Part shown: positions 6,112 to 13,271 of the stretch, in pieces | Layout: every line of letters starts with the position of its first letter | Numbering within the stretch: the first letter of the stretch is position 1 | NCBI GenBank assembly: GCA_947629895.1 | Contig: CANRFP010000032.1 | Coordinates: forward strand, 1-13,361 | From: an uncultured Clostridia bacterium | Lineage (GTDB): Bacteria; Bacillota_A; Clostridia; Christensenellales; UBA1242 | Direction: 5' to 3' | Length of the DNA stretch: 13,361 nucleotides | Program-made: the position numbers and the translations under genes | The notes under the pieces: model-generated | Database searches by the model: none | What the model saw: the letters and a program-made list of their open reading frames with translations, nothing else | What the model was told of the DNA's origin: nothing

Positions 6112-8013
6112 ATGACGGCAAAATGGTGCTTCCCATCAAGTAATGGTGGAGAAAAAAGAGGACTTAATGACTCTGGAATTGAAACATTTAATGATAACCC
6201 AATCAAATCTTTGGCAAGAGAAATTTGTCAAAACTCTCTAGATGCTGTCCTGAAAGATAAAACGGCAATTGTAGAGTTTAATACATTCTATATTAACTCA
6301 AAAGACTTCCCTGATTGTGAAGGTTTTTCAAATATATTGGGGAAATGCTACGATATAAGCAAAGACAATAACAATAAAAAGACGCCTGATTTCTTTAAAA
6401 ATGCTATAAATAAAATAAACGCAAAGAAAATCCTAATGTTAAGAATAAGCGATTTCAATACAACTGGACTTAAAGGCTCTGACTGGGACAACCTGGTAAA
6501 TAGCTCTGGTGCTTCTGAAAAGGCAGAAGGGAAAGGTGGATCTTTTGGTATTGGAAAAAATGCTCCTTTTGCATGTTCTGATTTTAGAACAGTTTTTTAT
6601 AGTTCACTAGATCTCGACAATCAAGAAAAAAGCAAAGGCGTTTCTAAATTAATTTCATATAAGCTTGGAAAAAACAAAGATAACACGGACAACCTTTCTC
6701 AAGGAACTGGCTATTACGGACTAAGTTCCCCTTATAATATTTTGCATTTCAACAAAATGCTAACATTAGATAAAGAATTTCATAGAACAACATCTGGAAC
6801 AGATATATTTGTTTCGGCATTTAAAACTACAAGTGAAATTGATTTCAAATCAAATATAGTTTCTGAAGTTTTGGACGGATTTCTTGTTGCAATTTGGCAA
6901 GGCAAACTTGAAGTAAGAGTCAACGGATATGTTTTAAACAAGCAAACACTTAACAAAGTTATACAAGATTATAATAAGTCACTTAGCGATAATACGATTA
7001 TGTGCTATGAACTTTTGGCAGACCAAAATTCAGAATGGTATAGCCTACCTATTAAACTATCAGAAACTTTGCCTCTAGGGAATATCAAGTTTGGTTTTAA
7101 GCTCCGCTATGATGGGACAAATAAAGTTTCCATGGTAAGAAGTTCAGGTATGAAGATTTTTGACAAGACAAATCTTTGCCCTTCGTTAAGATTTGTTGGA
7201 TTGGCAATCATGGAAGGCAATGCTTTAAACACCTTCCTTCGGAATCTTGAAAACCCCTCCCATAACAAATGGGAACCTCAAAGAAGTGATGATCCTACAA
7301 CATCAAGAAAAATATTAAAAGACATCTATAATAGTTTGACCGAAAAGCTTAATGAGGTGGCAGCAAGCACCTTTGACGATCAGGTTGATATAGAAGGTGC
7401 TGGAGATTATTTGCCAGATGAGGTGGAAGAAGAAGATAAAAAACCTGAGAAAGTACAAAGCAAAGAAACTTTAAACAAAATCATAGATGTTGAAGTTATG
7501 GTATTTGACAAACCTAAAAGCATTGCACATCTGGAAACAGACGAAATTGGCGAAGATATTCAATCAGTTATAGAGGCTGAAGGCTCGCCTACGGAAGGTG
7601 TTGGCTATGACGGATTTAATCATGAAGGCGAAAAACCAAAGGGCTCTGGAGAAAGAGAGTTTGAAGACGTAGGCATGGAAGATAGTGGAGAACTTAATGG
7701 TCAACAACAAATTATGGTAAAAGCAAAAGATATGAGAATCTTCTGCATAAACAAAAAAGAGCAATTATATAGATTGATTTTCACCCCTACAACAAATTCT
7801 TCAAAAGGATATATTGCCATCCAAAGAATAGCAGAACAGAATGAAAAGATGCCAATAACTATAAAAGGTGTAAAAGACAATAACCTTGAATACACAAGAA
7901 ACAAAATTGGTTATTTTGAATTCAAAGAAGATGTCCCATGCAGAGTCGATATATTTATTGATGGCGAAGAATATTCAACGATGGAGGTAAAATTGTATGC
8001 ATATAAAGGCTAA
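6112..8013 (+). CDS. GHKL-fold ATPase (Hsp90/MutL/MORC-like), core of a putative conflict system
   Basis: A 633-aa protein. All three N-terminal nucleotide-binding boxes of the GHKL superfamily are visible: the N box LAREICQNSLDA with E37 and N41 (general base and Mg2+ ligand); the G1 box RISDFNTTGL with D114 and G119; and the glycine lid EGKGGSFGIGKNAPF (139-153). The middle part (about 200-440) probably forms the transducer domain. Residues about 455-570 are a long acidic, low-complexity linker, and the last 95 residues look like a beta-sandwich. Prokaryotic GHKL proteins of this kind occur with restriction-like systems (MORC-type ATPases), where ATP-driven dimer closure clamps DNA or a partner. 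No methylase or nuclease is adjacent. The start at MTAKW has a perfect AGGAGG 5 nt upstream. The end overlaps the next gene by 17 nt. Confidence 0.88.
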   Translation: MTAKWCFPSSNGGEKRGLNDSGIETFNDNPIKSLAREICQNSLDAVLKDKTAIVEFNTFYINSKDFPDCEGFSNILGKCYDISKDNNNKKTPDFFKNAINKINAKKILMLRISDFNTTGLKGSDWDNLVNSSGASEKAEGKGGSFGIGKNAPFACSDFRTVFYSSLDLDNQEKSKGVSKLISYKLGKNKDNTDNLSQGTGYYGLSSPYNILHFNKMLTLDKEFHRTTSGTDIFVSAFKTTSEIDFKSNIVSEVLDGFLVAIWQGKLEVRVNGYVLNKQTLNKVIQDYNKSLSDNTIMCYELLADQNSEWYSLPIKLSETLPLGNIKFGFKLRYDGTNKVSMVRSSGMKIFDKTNLCPSLRFVGLAIMEGNALNTFLRNLENPSHNKWEPQRSDDPTTSRKILKDIYNSLTEKLNEVAASTFDDQVDIEGAGDYLPDEVEEEDKKPEKVQSKETLNKIIDVEVMVFDKPKSIAHLETDEIGEDIQSVIEAEGSPTEGVGYDGFNHEGEKPKGSGEREFEDVGMEDSGELNGQQQIMVKAKDMRIFCINKKEQLYRLIFTPTTNSSKGYIAIQRIAEQNEKMPITIKGVKDNNLEYTRNKIGYFEFKEDVPCRVDIFIDGEEYSTMEVKLYAYKG

Positions 8014-8875
8014 ACTTTATCCATATCCAGTCCTTGCTGGCTTTAATGACGATTATATTGGAAGCAGTTTCAATATTGTGGGAATTATCCAATCATATCC
8101 AAACGAAATCATTGTAAGGATGAAGCCAACACTGGTCAATGATGGCTTAAAAAAGCTAATATCCGAACAAAAGGCTTATTATGCCATGCATATTGAATGC
8201 CCATTGACTTCATATAGAAAAATAGTGCGCGTTCCTGAAGAAGGGATGGAATTTACTATCCCTGCTGATGACATAGAAGGACCAATTAGCCTTTGTCCTT
8301 TTATAATCGCAGACACCCTCATAGAAAACTACACAAATAAAAATTTAAACGAAGATTATGAAGGTGCGACTTTTGATTTGGAAAAAGGAAATGTATTAGC
8401 AATTGGACAAGAAATCCAAACAAGAGTGGAAAAAGAAAATGATGATCTCGCCAATGTTCCTTCAATTTTTGCCGTGACCGAAATTAAAGACCCAGAGCGA
8501 ACAGATATTTTAATTGACAACACTGGCAATAAAATAAATATTCAACTACCAACAAAAACATTTACAGAATTTAAGCTCGCAATGTCAAATCCAAATTCAA
8601 TTGTAGTTATACACTCTATGATTATAATACCTGCACTCATGAAATGTTTTGACGATATGAAATCTAAGCCAGAAGAAATTTACACATTTGAGGATAGGCG
8701 CTGGTTTAGAGCTTTAAAAAAAGCAATGAAGAAAATTAATTTTGAATTAACGGAAGAGAACGTTCTTTCTTTGGATTCGTTCAGTGTTGCACAAAAACTT
8801 ATGGATAATACAACAAACAGAGCAATACTTGGAATAAACGAAATTGCATTTAAGGGAGGTAGTTATGACGAATAA
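7997..8875 (+). CDS. 292-aa protein of unknown function in the GHKL operon
   Basis: A family was not recognised. The N-terminal half (about 1-105) is rich in alternating hydrophobic strands (SFNIVGIIQSYPNEIIVRMK, HIECPLTSYRKIVRV, GPISLCPFIIAD), as in a beta-barrel or beta-sandwich. A Glu/Asp-rich stretch follows (about 110-160), then a mixed C-terminal half with a helical end. No signal peptide, membrane span or catalytic motif was found. It starts 17 nt inside the ATPase gene with GGAGG about 9 nt before the ATG, and ends 11 nt inside the next gene, so it is made in step with both. A structural partner or adaptor of the ATPase is the simplest guess. The strand structure also resembles the C-terminal beta domain of the ATPase in style, without a demonstrable match. 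Confidence 0.85.
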   Translation: MHIKAKLYPYPVLAGFNDDYIGSSFNIVGIIQSYPNEIIVRMKPTLVNDGLKKLISEQKAYYAMHIECPLTSYRKIVRVPEEGMEFTIPADDIEGPISLCPFIIADTLIENYTNKNLNEDYEGATFDLEKGNVLAIGQEIQTRVEKENDDLANVPSIFAVTEIKDPERTDILIDNTGNKINIQLPTKTFTEFKLAMSNPNSIVVIHSMIIIPALMKCFDDMKSKPEEIYTFEDRRWFRALKKAMKKINFELTEENVLSLDSFSVAQKLMDNTTNRAILGINEIAFKGGSYDE

Positions 8876-9629
8876 ATTGAAATATTTGACTGAGGATAAA
8901 ATATTAACTATTAAGAATAATCAGTCTACCGTTTTAAAAAAGATGTCTGAGACAAAAGATAATTCTTGGTTAAATGATTTTTTTGGTGAAGCGGCCCCCT
9001 TCTATGATTCTAAAATAAATTTTAATAGCTTACATATAAAATATTCGGCTTCAAAAGAAGAAAATGAAAATTTTGATCTTGAAAACTCAATTTACCTGCA
9101 TAAAAATTTAGATTTAACTAAAAGTCAAGCATGTGATGAACGCGTTTGGATTAGCCTTTGTTTTGGCCAATTTTATGACTATATGATACATAGATGGGAA
9201 ATCAATGCTTATAATTTAAAAACTCATTGGCTTTTTCCACATGGGCAAAAGAGATCTCTTTTTTATAACGGAATCTCAAAATTATATTGGTTTGCCAAAT
9301 TGACTTATGATGAAAAACTTGATGACCCATATGAGCTCACTAAATTTTGTTTTAAAAATATGACTATTATATCACATATGTTCTATAGAGGCTATGTCAA
9401 TTCAAAAACACTGCGGCTTGGGATCATTAAAGGATTGAAAGATTTTTTAAACGACGGAGGATCCTTAGTTAATAACATGGCTGATGAAATTTTAAAATAT
9501 ATATCTTTCTTTGGTGGGGCTTACATATTGGATTCATTTTCAGAAAAAGAAATTCATGATAAATGTTATTTTAAACTAATTGAACTTTTTATACAAGAAT
9601 GTCCTGATCAGAAAGTGTTTAAATTATAG
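8865..9629 (+). CDS. DUF6339-like protein, last gene of the GHKL operon
   Basis: A 254-aa protein. From memory it fits the DUF6339 pattern: DERVW at 91-95 followed by an aromatic-rich helix (FGQFYDYMIHRWE), then GQKR (127-130), YWFAKLTYDE (141-150) and DDPYELT (153-159), and a conserved Arg near 175. The biochemical role of the family is not known to me. The many conserved charged and aromatic residues (D91, E92, R93, W95, R130, Y148, D149, D153, D154) could form an active site, but no known nuclease signature is matched. The start at MTNKL has GGGAGGT 5 nt upstream and overlaps the previous gene by 11 nt; an ATG at 8844 lacks such a site. No membrane segment is evident. Confidence 0.8.
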   Translation: MTNKLKYLTEDKILTIKNNQSTVLKKMSETKDNSWLNDFFGEAAPFYDSKINFNSLHIKYSASKEENENFDLENSIYLHKNLDLTKSQACDERVWISLCFGQFYDYMIHRWEINAYNLKTHWLFPHGQKRSLFYNGISKLYWFAKLTYDEKLDDPYELTKFCFKNMTIISHMFYRGYVNSKTLRLGIIKGLKDFLNDGGSLVNNMADEILKYISFFGGAYILDSFSEKEIHDKCYFKLIELFIQECPDQKVFKL

Positions 9630-9640
9630 TAATACATTTT

Positions 9641-9950
9641 GCGTGTGCTTGTCCTGAACAAGTGGCGTCGCTACGCTCCGCCAGACAAGCACACGCAGGG
9701 CAAACTTTAAAATCAACGGAATTTGTTGTTTCAACACGAAACGGCAACAATGTGGCGGTCGCACGCAAGCTTTCTGCGATCCGCCACATTTTCTTGTTGC
9801 CGTTCTTTTTTCGTGTTGCTTTTATTCTTCTGTTTTTGTGTTAAAAACACCTTTTTTTTGAAAATTGACGACAGTGCGTGTGCTTGTCTTGAACAAGTAG
9901 AGAAAAACCGATTTGAGAACAAGACGTGTGCTTGTCTTGAAACAAGTGGA
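9641..9950 (+). repeat. Three copies of a 20-bp hairpin-bearing repeat
   Basis: GTGTGCTTGTCTTGAACAAG recurs at 9878-9897, with one change at 9643-9662 and with one inserted A at 9926-9946. Each copy can fold on itself (CTTGT/ACAAG). The first copy is also closed by a perfect 13-bp inverted arm: GCGTGTGCTTGTC (9641-9653) pairs with GACAAGCACACGC (9684-9696), enclosing TGGCG/CGCCA. Dispersed palindromic repeat families of bacteria look like this; these copies have no adjacent transposase. Confidence 0.75.
9732..9818. repeat. 87-bp long imperfect hairpin
   Basis: Three consecutive arms pair in order: CAACACGAA (9732-9740) with TTCGTGTTG (9810-9818); AACGGCAACAA (9740-9750) with TTGTTGCCGTT (9794-9804); and ATGTGGCGG (9750-9758) with CCGCCACAT (9781-9789). 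The loop is about 22 nt, with small bulges only on the 3' side. The stem of about 28 pairs far exceeds a normal terminator. It could be a folded RNA, a repeat element or a mobile-element fragment. Confidence 0.7.
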
Positions 9951-10169
9951 CAACAAAATCACGATTTTTTATTTGTGTTTTCATCTATGCGACAATCCAA
10001 AATCTTTTCAAGAAGCAGAAAGCAAAAAACTTTGCACTCGCATTTTGAAAGTTCTGCAAAAGATGGCTTGCCGTTTGTGATTATTTGTATATTTTTCATT
10101 TTGCTCACTCCTTTGAGAGCAAATTAGCACTTTTTTGACAAAATTGTAAGAAACTTTACCTTTACAAAA

Positions 10170-10225
10170 CCCCAACAAAACCGTAATATTTCTGTAATAA
10201 ACCCAATATTTTCCCCAACAAAACC
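10170..10225. repeat. Pair of 13-bp direct repeats 43 bp apart
   Basis: CCCCAACAAAACC occurs at 10170-10182 and 10213-10225, both followed by a similar AATAT sequence. An 11-bp inverted copy (GGGTTTTGTTG) lies at 10503-10513, inside the small ORF before the recombinase, so copies in opposite orientation flank the hairpin cluster. They may be binding or crossover sites of the recombinase; this is inference. Confidence 0.5.
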
Positions 10226-10246
10226 CAATATGTTTTGGCTGGTCAA

Positions 10247-10420
10247 GAGAAAGAAATAAGGGTATTTCTTTCTCGGTGTTTAAGTGTATATGAAAACTCT
10301 TTGTTGTCAAGGGAAAAAACTTTTTTGAATTACAAAAGTAAGAAGATTGAACAAAAAACTTTTTTCTTCTTCCTTGACAACTGCATCGTTTTCATATTTT
10401 CGGTGGTTGCCGAAAGGCAA
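10247..10420. repeat. Cluster of three hairpins upstream of the recombinase
   Basis: First, GAGAAAGAAATA (10247-10258) pairs perfectly with TATTTCTTTCTC (10263-10274) around AGGG. Second, a 110-bp imperfect palindrome: ATATGAAAAC (10288-10297) and GTTGTCAAGG (10303-10312) match CCTTGACAAC (10372-10381) and GTTTTCATAT (10388-10397), with A-runs and T-runs between. Third, TTGCC-GAAA-GGCAA (10407-10420) has a GNRA loop. The second places a TTGACA on each strand in mirror position; on the plus strand it has only a poor TATTTT 15 nt later. Possible roles are a leader that controls recombinase expression, or its attachment or inversion site. Confidence 0.6.
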
Positions 10421-10446
10421 AATCACAGTAAAAAAGGAGTAAAAAA

Positions 10447-10569
10447 ATGAAAAATTACAGGTTTAGTTTGGATTTATTACAGGTAAATTTGGGGTTTATT
10501 ATGGGTTTTGTTGCTTGTAATTTGAAAAATCCTGCATTAAAATCTAACAAAAGGAGTGAAGCAAAATGA
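10447..10569 (+). CDS. Possible 40-aa leader ORF coupled to the recombinase
   Basis: The frame begins MKNYRFSLDLLQVNLGFIMG and ends ...SNKRSEAK. It has an AAGGAG site 6-7 nt before its ATG, and its TGA overlaps the ATG of the recombinase as ATGA, a classic sign of translational coupling. The middle is hydrophobic and the C-terminus basic. It resembles no family known to me, and part of it coincides with an inverted DNA repeat, so it could be a chance frame or a leader whose translation opens the recombinase start. Confidence 0.4.
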   Translation: MKNYRFSLDLLQVNLGFIMGFVACNLKNPALKSNKRSEAK

Positions 10570-12087
10570 AAACAGCAGTTATCTATGCAAGATATTCAAG
10601 CGAAAGACAAACAGAACAAAGCATTGAAGGTCAACTTTGAGTTTGTCAAGATTATGCAAAGCGAAATGATATAATCATTCTTGACAGCTACATCGACAGA
10701 GCCATGACAGGCAAAAACGACAATCGTGCAAGTTTTCAAAAGATGCTGAAAGACAGCAACAAAAGTCATTGGGATTATGTGCTTGTTTATAAGCTTGACA
10801 GATTTTCACGCAACAAATATGAAATGGCAATTCACAAAAAGACGCTGAAAGATAATGGCGTGAAATTGTTGTCTGCTATGGAAAACATTCCTGACACGCC
10901 AGAAGGAATTATTTTGGAAAGTTTGCTTGAAGGTATGGCGGAATATTATTCAGCGGAACTTGCACAAAAAGTCAATCGTGGAATCAAAGAAAGTTGGCTG
11001 AAAGGATTGGCAACAGGTGGTGGACACGCATACGGCTATGATATTGTCAACAAGAAATATGTAATCAACCCACAAGAAGCAGAAGTTGTGAAAGAAATCT
11101 TTACAAAATATTCTCAAGGCTACAACGCAAACACAATCGCAAAATCTTTGAACGAAAGACATCTTTTAAGGTCAGACGGCAAGCCTTTCGACAACAAGTA
11201 TTTATATATTCTTTTACATCAAAAGCACTTCACAGGCAAAGTTTTAAGACAAGGCGAAGAATATGACAACATTTATCCACAAATCATCTCGGAAGAACTT
11301 TGGCAGAAAGTTTGTATGATAAACGAAGAGAACAAATTGTCACCAAGTCGCAAAAAAAGAAACTTTTGAATATATCTTGACAGACAAACTCGTTTGTGGA
11401 GAATGTAAGCACAAAATGGTTGGAGATAGTGGCACAAGCAGAACAAACAAAGTTTTCTATTATTATGTTTGCCCTTCCAAAAGAAGAAAGCGTGAAAAAT
11501 GCAATTCAAAATCTTTCAACAAGAAGGATTTGGAAGATTTGGTGATAAACACCACGACCGAACTTTTGAATAACGACCAAAATATTGACTATATCGCCCA
11601 AAAAGTGTTTGAACTGCATAAGAACAAAGCCGACAACAATCCGGCCTTAAAAACGCTTTTAAAGAAACGAGATGAGCTTTTGAAAGCAAGCAAGAACATT
11701 TTGAACGCGATTGAACAAGGAATAATAACTGATTTGACAAAATCTCGGCTGACAGAACTTGAAAATGAAATTTATCAGATTGAGTTTGACATAGACAAAG
11801 AAAAACAAAAAACATATCAGTTTTTGACACAAGAAGATATTAAAGAATTTTTGAAATCAAAAGTTTTCAGCAACACTGATGAGATATCAATTCGCAAGTT
11901 GATTGTAAACACTTTTATCAAAGAAATCATTTTATATTCAGACAAAATAATCATCACATATCGTTTCACAAATCCAATCGAATACGACAAAATAACACCA
12001 GAAAGCACAAAAGCAATCGAAAAAGAAAGCAAAAGTGCTTTAGACATTGTAAGTTCGGACATTTCCCAAAATTTTCAACCATTGTAA
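10566..12087 (+). pseudogene. Large serine recombinase, interrupted by a stop and a frameshift
   Basis: Joined, the frames give about 507 aa in the order of large serine integrases. The catalytic domain begins MKTAVIYARYSSERQTEQSI with nucleophile S11 in RYSS, then LDRFSR. The recombinase domain starts near GYDIVNKKYVINPQEAEVV. A zinc ribbon follows (CGEC...YYYVCP...KCNSKSF) and then a coiled coil (about 11640-11810). Two lesions break it. TGA at 10638-10640 stands where relatives have a residue such as Arg in EGQLR, consistent with CGA to TGA. A run of seven A at 11352-11358 shifts the frame and gives TGA at 11367; with six A the text reads on as KKETFEYIL into LTDKLVCGEC. The SGTSRT motif follows. 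AGGAG precedes the start at a normal distance. It is probably inactive unless the calls are assembly errors. A segment starting from the internal ATG at 10704 would lack the catalytic serine. Confidence 0.88.
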
Positions 12088-12131
12088 AATCGTCAGATGC
12101 CGCTAAAATTTGGGCATCTGGCGATTTTTTT
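12087..12131 (+). terminator. Terminator of the recombinase gene
   Basis: AAATCGTCAGATGCC (12087-12101) pairs with GGCATCTGGCGATTT (12113-12127) over 15 positions with one T-G pair, followed by a seven-T tract. It begins at the last base of the stop codon. The A-run on the left could give weak termination on the other strand for the convergent cupin gene. Confidence 0.9.
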
Positions 12132-12191
12132 ATTTTGTAATATTTTGTATAATTTTGAAAAGTGTTGGCGTTTTTGGCGCAATTTTGGGCA

Positions 12192-12215
12192 TTTTGGCAT
12201 AAATTTTGGCATAAA
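12192..12215. repeat. Perfect 12-bp tandem repeat
   Basis: TTTTGGCATAAA is present twice back to back, in a T/G-rich stretch between the convergent recombinase and cupin genes. Related TTTTGG words precede it, so this may be local slippage. Confidence 0.7.
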
Positions 12216-12257
12216 TGGCGAAAAAGGGTGTATGAAAATCAACGGTCAAAATTTTCC

Positions 12258-12653
12258 CTATTTCAATTTTCTATACTCTTTGTCATCAACAGGTTCGAGC
12301 CACTCGTTTGAAGTTTTAACTCCCGGCACTTCGATTGCGAGATGTGAAAACCAACTGTCCTTTGCCGCGCCGTGCCAATGTTTGACATTTGCTGGGATGT
12401 TTACACAATCTCCCGGTTTTAATTCAATGGCCTTTTTGCCAAACTCTTGATAATATCCTCTACCGCCAACACAAATAAGAATTTGCCCACCGCCACTTTT
12501 TGCTTTGTGAATATGCCAATTATTTCGGCACTTTGGCTCGAAAGTCACATTGAAAATGCCTTGTTCTTTGCAAATTGGTGCAAGATAACTTTGCCCTACA
12601 AAATAATCCTTAAAAGCGTCATTTGGCTCGCCAATAGGGAAGAAAATTGAGTT
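12258..12653 (-). pseudogene. Cupin half of a decarboxylase-cupin fusion, separated by an in-frame TAA
   Basis: Read directly after the TAA of the decarboxylase gene in the same frame, the sequence gives NSIFFPIGEPNDAFKDYFVG and then QSYLAPICKEQGIFNV, leading into a complete cupin: NWHIH, SGGGQILICVGGRGYYQ, PGDCVNIPANVKHWHGAA. The His residues (HIH and HWH) are the usual metal ligands. No ATG, GTG or TTG occurs before the GTG at 12546-12548, which would remove about 36 conserved residues, and no ribosome site is visible. Cupin proteins of this kind are often fused to, or next to, carboxymuconolactone decarboxylase domains. So this is most simply the C-terminal half of a fusion, lost by one substitution or reached only by readthrough. 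Confidence 0.75.
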
Positions 12654-13010
12654 TTAATAAATTTCTTTTTCGGTTTTGGCGTCAACTTTCTCATTCCAAA
12701 CATCTTTGGCAAGTCTAAATACAGCCCACGCTTTTGGCCAGCCAACATAAAAAGCGCAGTGTGTGATTATGGCGGCAATTTCTTTTTTGCTCACTCCATT
12801 GTTTTTTGCGTTTTGCAAGTGGTAGATAAGCGAACTATCCGTAATTCCAGATGACATAAGTCCAACAACGGTTATAATGCACCTTGTTTTAAGGTCAATG
12901 TCGTGATTGTTCCAATTCTCGCCAAAAAGCACATCATCATTGAAATGTGCAAAGTCGGGCGCGAACTCTCCAAGTTGTTTTTTGCCTGCGTCTTGTGTTA
13001 TCTTTTTCAT
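12654..13010 (-). CDS. Carboxymuconolactone decarboxylase (CMD/AhpD-like) family protein
   Basis: A 118-aa, all-helical CMD domain: LGEFAPDFAHFNDDVLFGENW at the N-terminus, then LKTRCIITVVGLMSSGITDS, HLQNAKNNGVSKKEIAAII, and the signature THCAFYVGWPKAWAVFRLAK with His84. Family members are hexameric or trimeric enzymes, ranging from gamma-carboxymuconolactone decarboxylase to thiol peroxidase-like AhpD. The CxxC of AhpD is absent, so a peroxidase role is unlikely; the substrate is unknown. The start was placed at ATG 13008-13010, as AAGGAG lies 5-6 nt upstream; the GTG at 13014-13016 overlaps that site. It ends in TAA, after which the frame continues into a cupin domain. The promoter resembles that of the GNAT gene. 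Confidence 0.88.
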   Translation of the reverse strand: MKKITQDAGKKQLGEFAPDFAHFNDDVLFGENWNNHDIDLKTRCIITVVGLMSSGITDSSLIYHLQNAKNNGVSKKEIAAIITHCAFYVGWPKAWAVFRLAKDVWNEKVDAKTEKEIY

Positions 13011-13035
13011 ATTCACTCCTTTTTACTATATTTAT

Positions 13036-13083
13036 ATGATAGCATACTCTCAGTAAATTTGTATCAAAATTTTGCAAAGTTTT
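13036..13083 (-). promoter_or_regulatory. Decarboxylase promoter with shared AAAACTTTGCAAA motif
   Basis: On the minus strand TATGCTATCAT contains an extended -10 (TATCAT at 13036-13041). AAAACTTTGCAAA (13071-13083) lies exactly 24 nt before TATGC, identical in sequence and spacing to the GNAT promoter at 1639-1686. No good -35 is present. Confidence 0.65.
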
Positions 13084-13187
13084 CTTTTGTCGTCAAATAA
13101 ATTATTTAGCAAATCTCCATATCAAACTTTGTTCGTTTTAGGTAGTTTTAGATAGTAAAAAAGCACATTTTTTACGCAAAAATGCCA

Positions 13188-13236
13188 TATTTGCAACAAT
13201 TTGCAACAGTAATTTACACTCGTTTTGTTGCAAATA
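13188..13236. promoter_or_regulatory. Perfect 12-bp inverted repeat with a third half-site
   Basis: TATTTGCAACAA (13188-13199) is the exact inverse of TTGTTGCAAATA (13225-13236). A further direct half-site TTTGCAACA (13200-13208) lies 10 bp after the first (13190-13198). Three same-type half-sites at helical spacing suggest an operator for a nearby gene or RNA; no T-tract follows, so it is not a terminator. The 13084-13187 stretch holds only the GTTTTAGG-type repeat. Confidence 0.55.
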
Positions 13237-13271
13237 AATTTTAAGTGTGTTAAACTGTTCTTGTCAAAGGT

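Larger units (their letters stand above)
9630..10446. other. 817-bp non-coding region rich in repeats and hairpins
   Basis: No convincing gene lies here; open frames in it are Phe/Lys-rich with no ribosome site and cross the inverted repeats. It holds three copies of a 20-bp repeat, an 87-bp imperfect hairpin, a pair of 13-bp repeats and a cluster of three hairpins, listed separately. It separates the GHKL operon from the recombinase. Confidence 0.7.

Noticed and set aside
6112..8013. GHKL protein as histidine kinase, gyrase or MutL
   Set aside because: No H-box or receiver domain, no TOPRIM or DNA-cleavage segment, and no MutL endonuclease motif follow the ATPase boxes.
9641..9950. CRISPR array
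   Set aside because: Only three copies with unequal gaps (about 235 and 48 nt start to start) and no cas genes; the repeats are self-complementary hairpins, not a spacer array.
9662..10127. Open frames of 60-134 aa in the gap after the DUF6339 gene, on both strands
   Set aside because: They cross hairpins and repeats, have no ribosome site, and have Phe/Lys/Ser-rich composition driven by A/T runs; treated as non-coding.
10638..10640. TGA recoded as an amino acid (alternative genetic code)
   Set aside because: Long intact genes encode Trp with TGG only and would be full of TGA in a recoded AT-rich genome; relatives have a different residue than Trp here, and the gene carries a second lesion.
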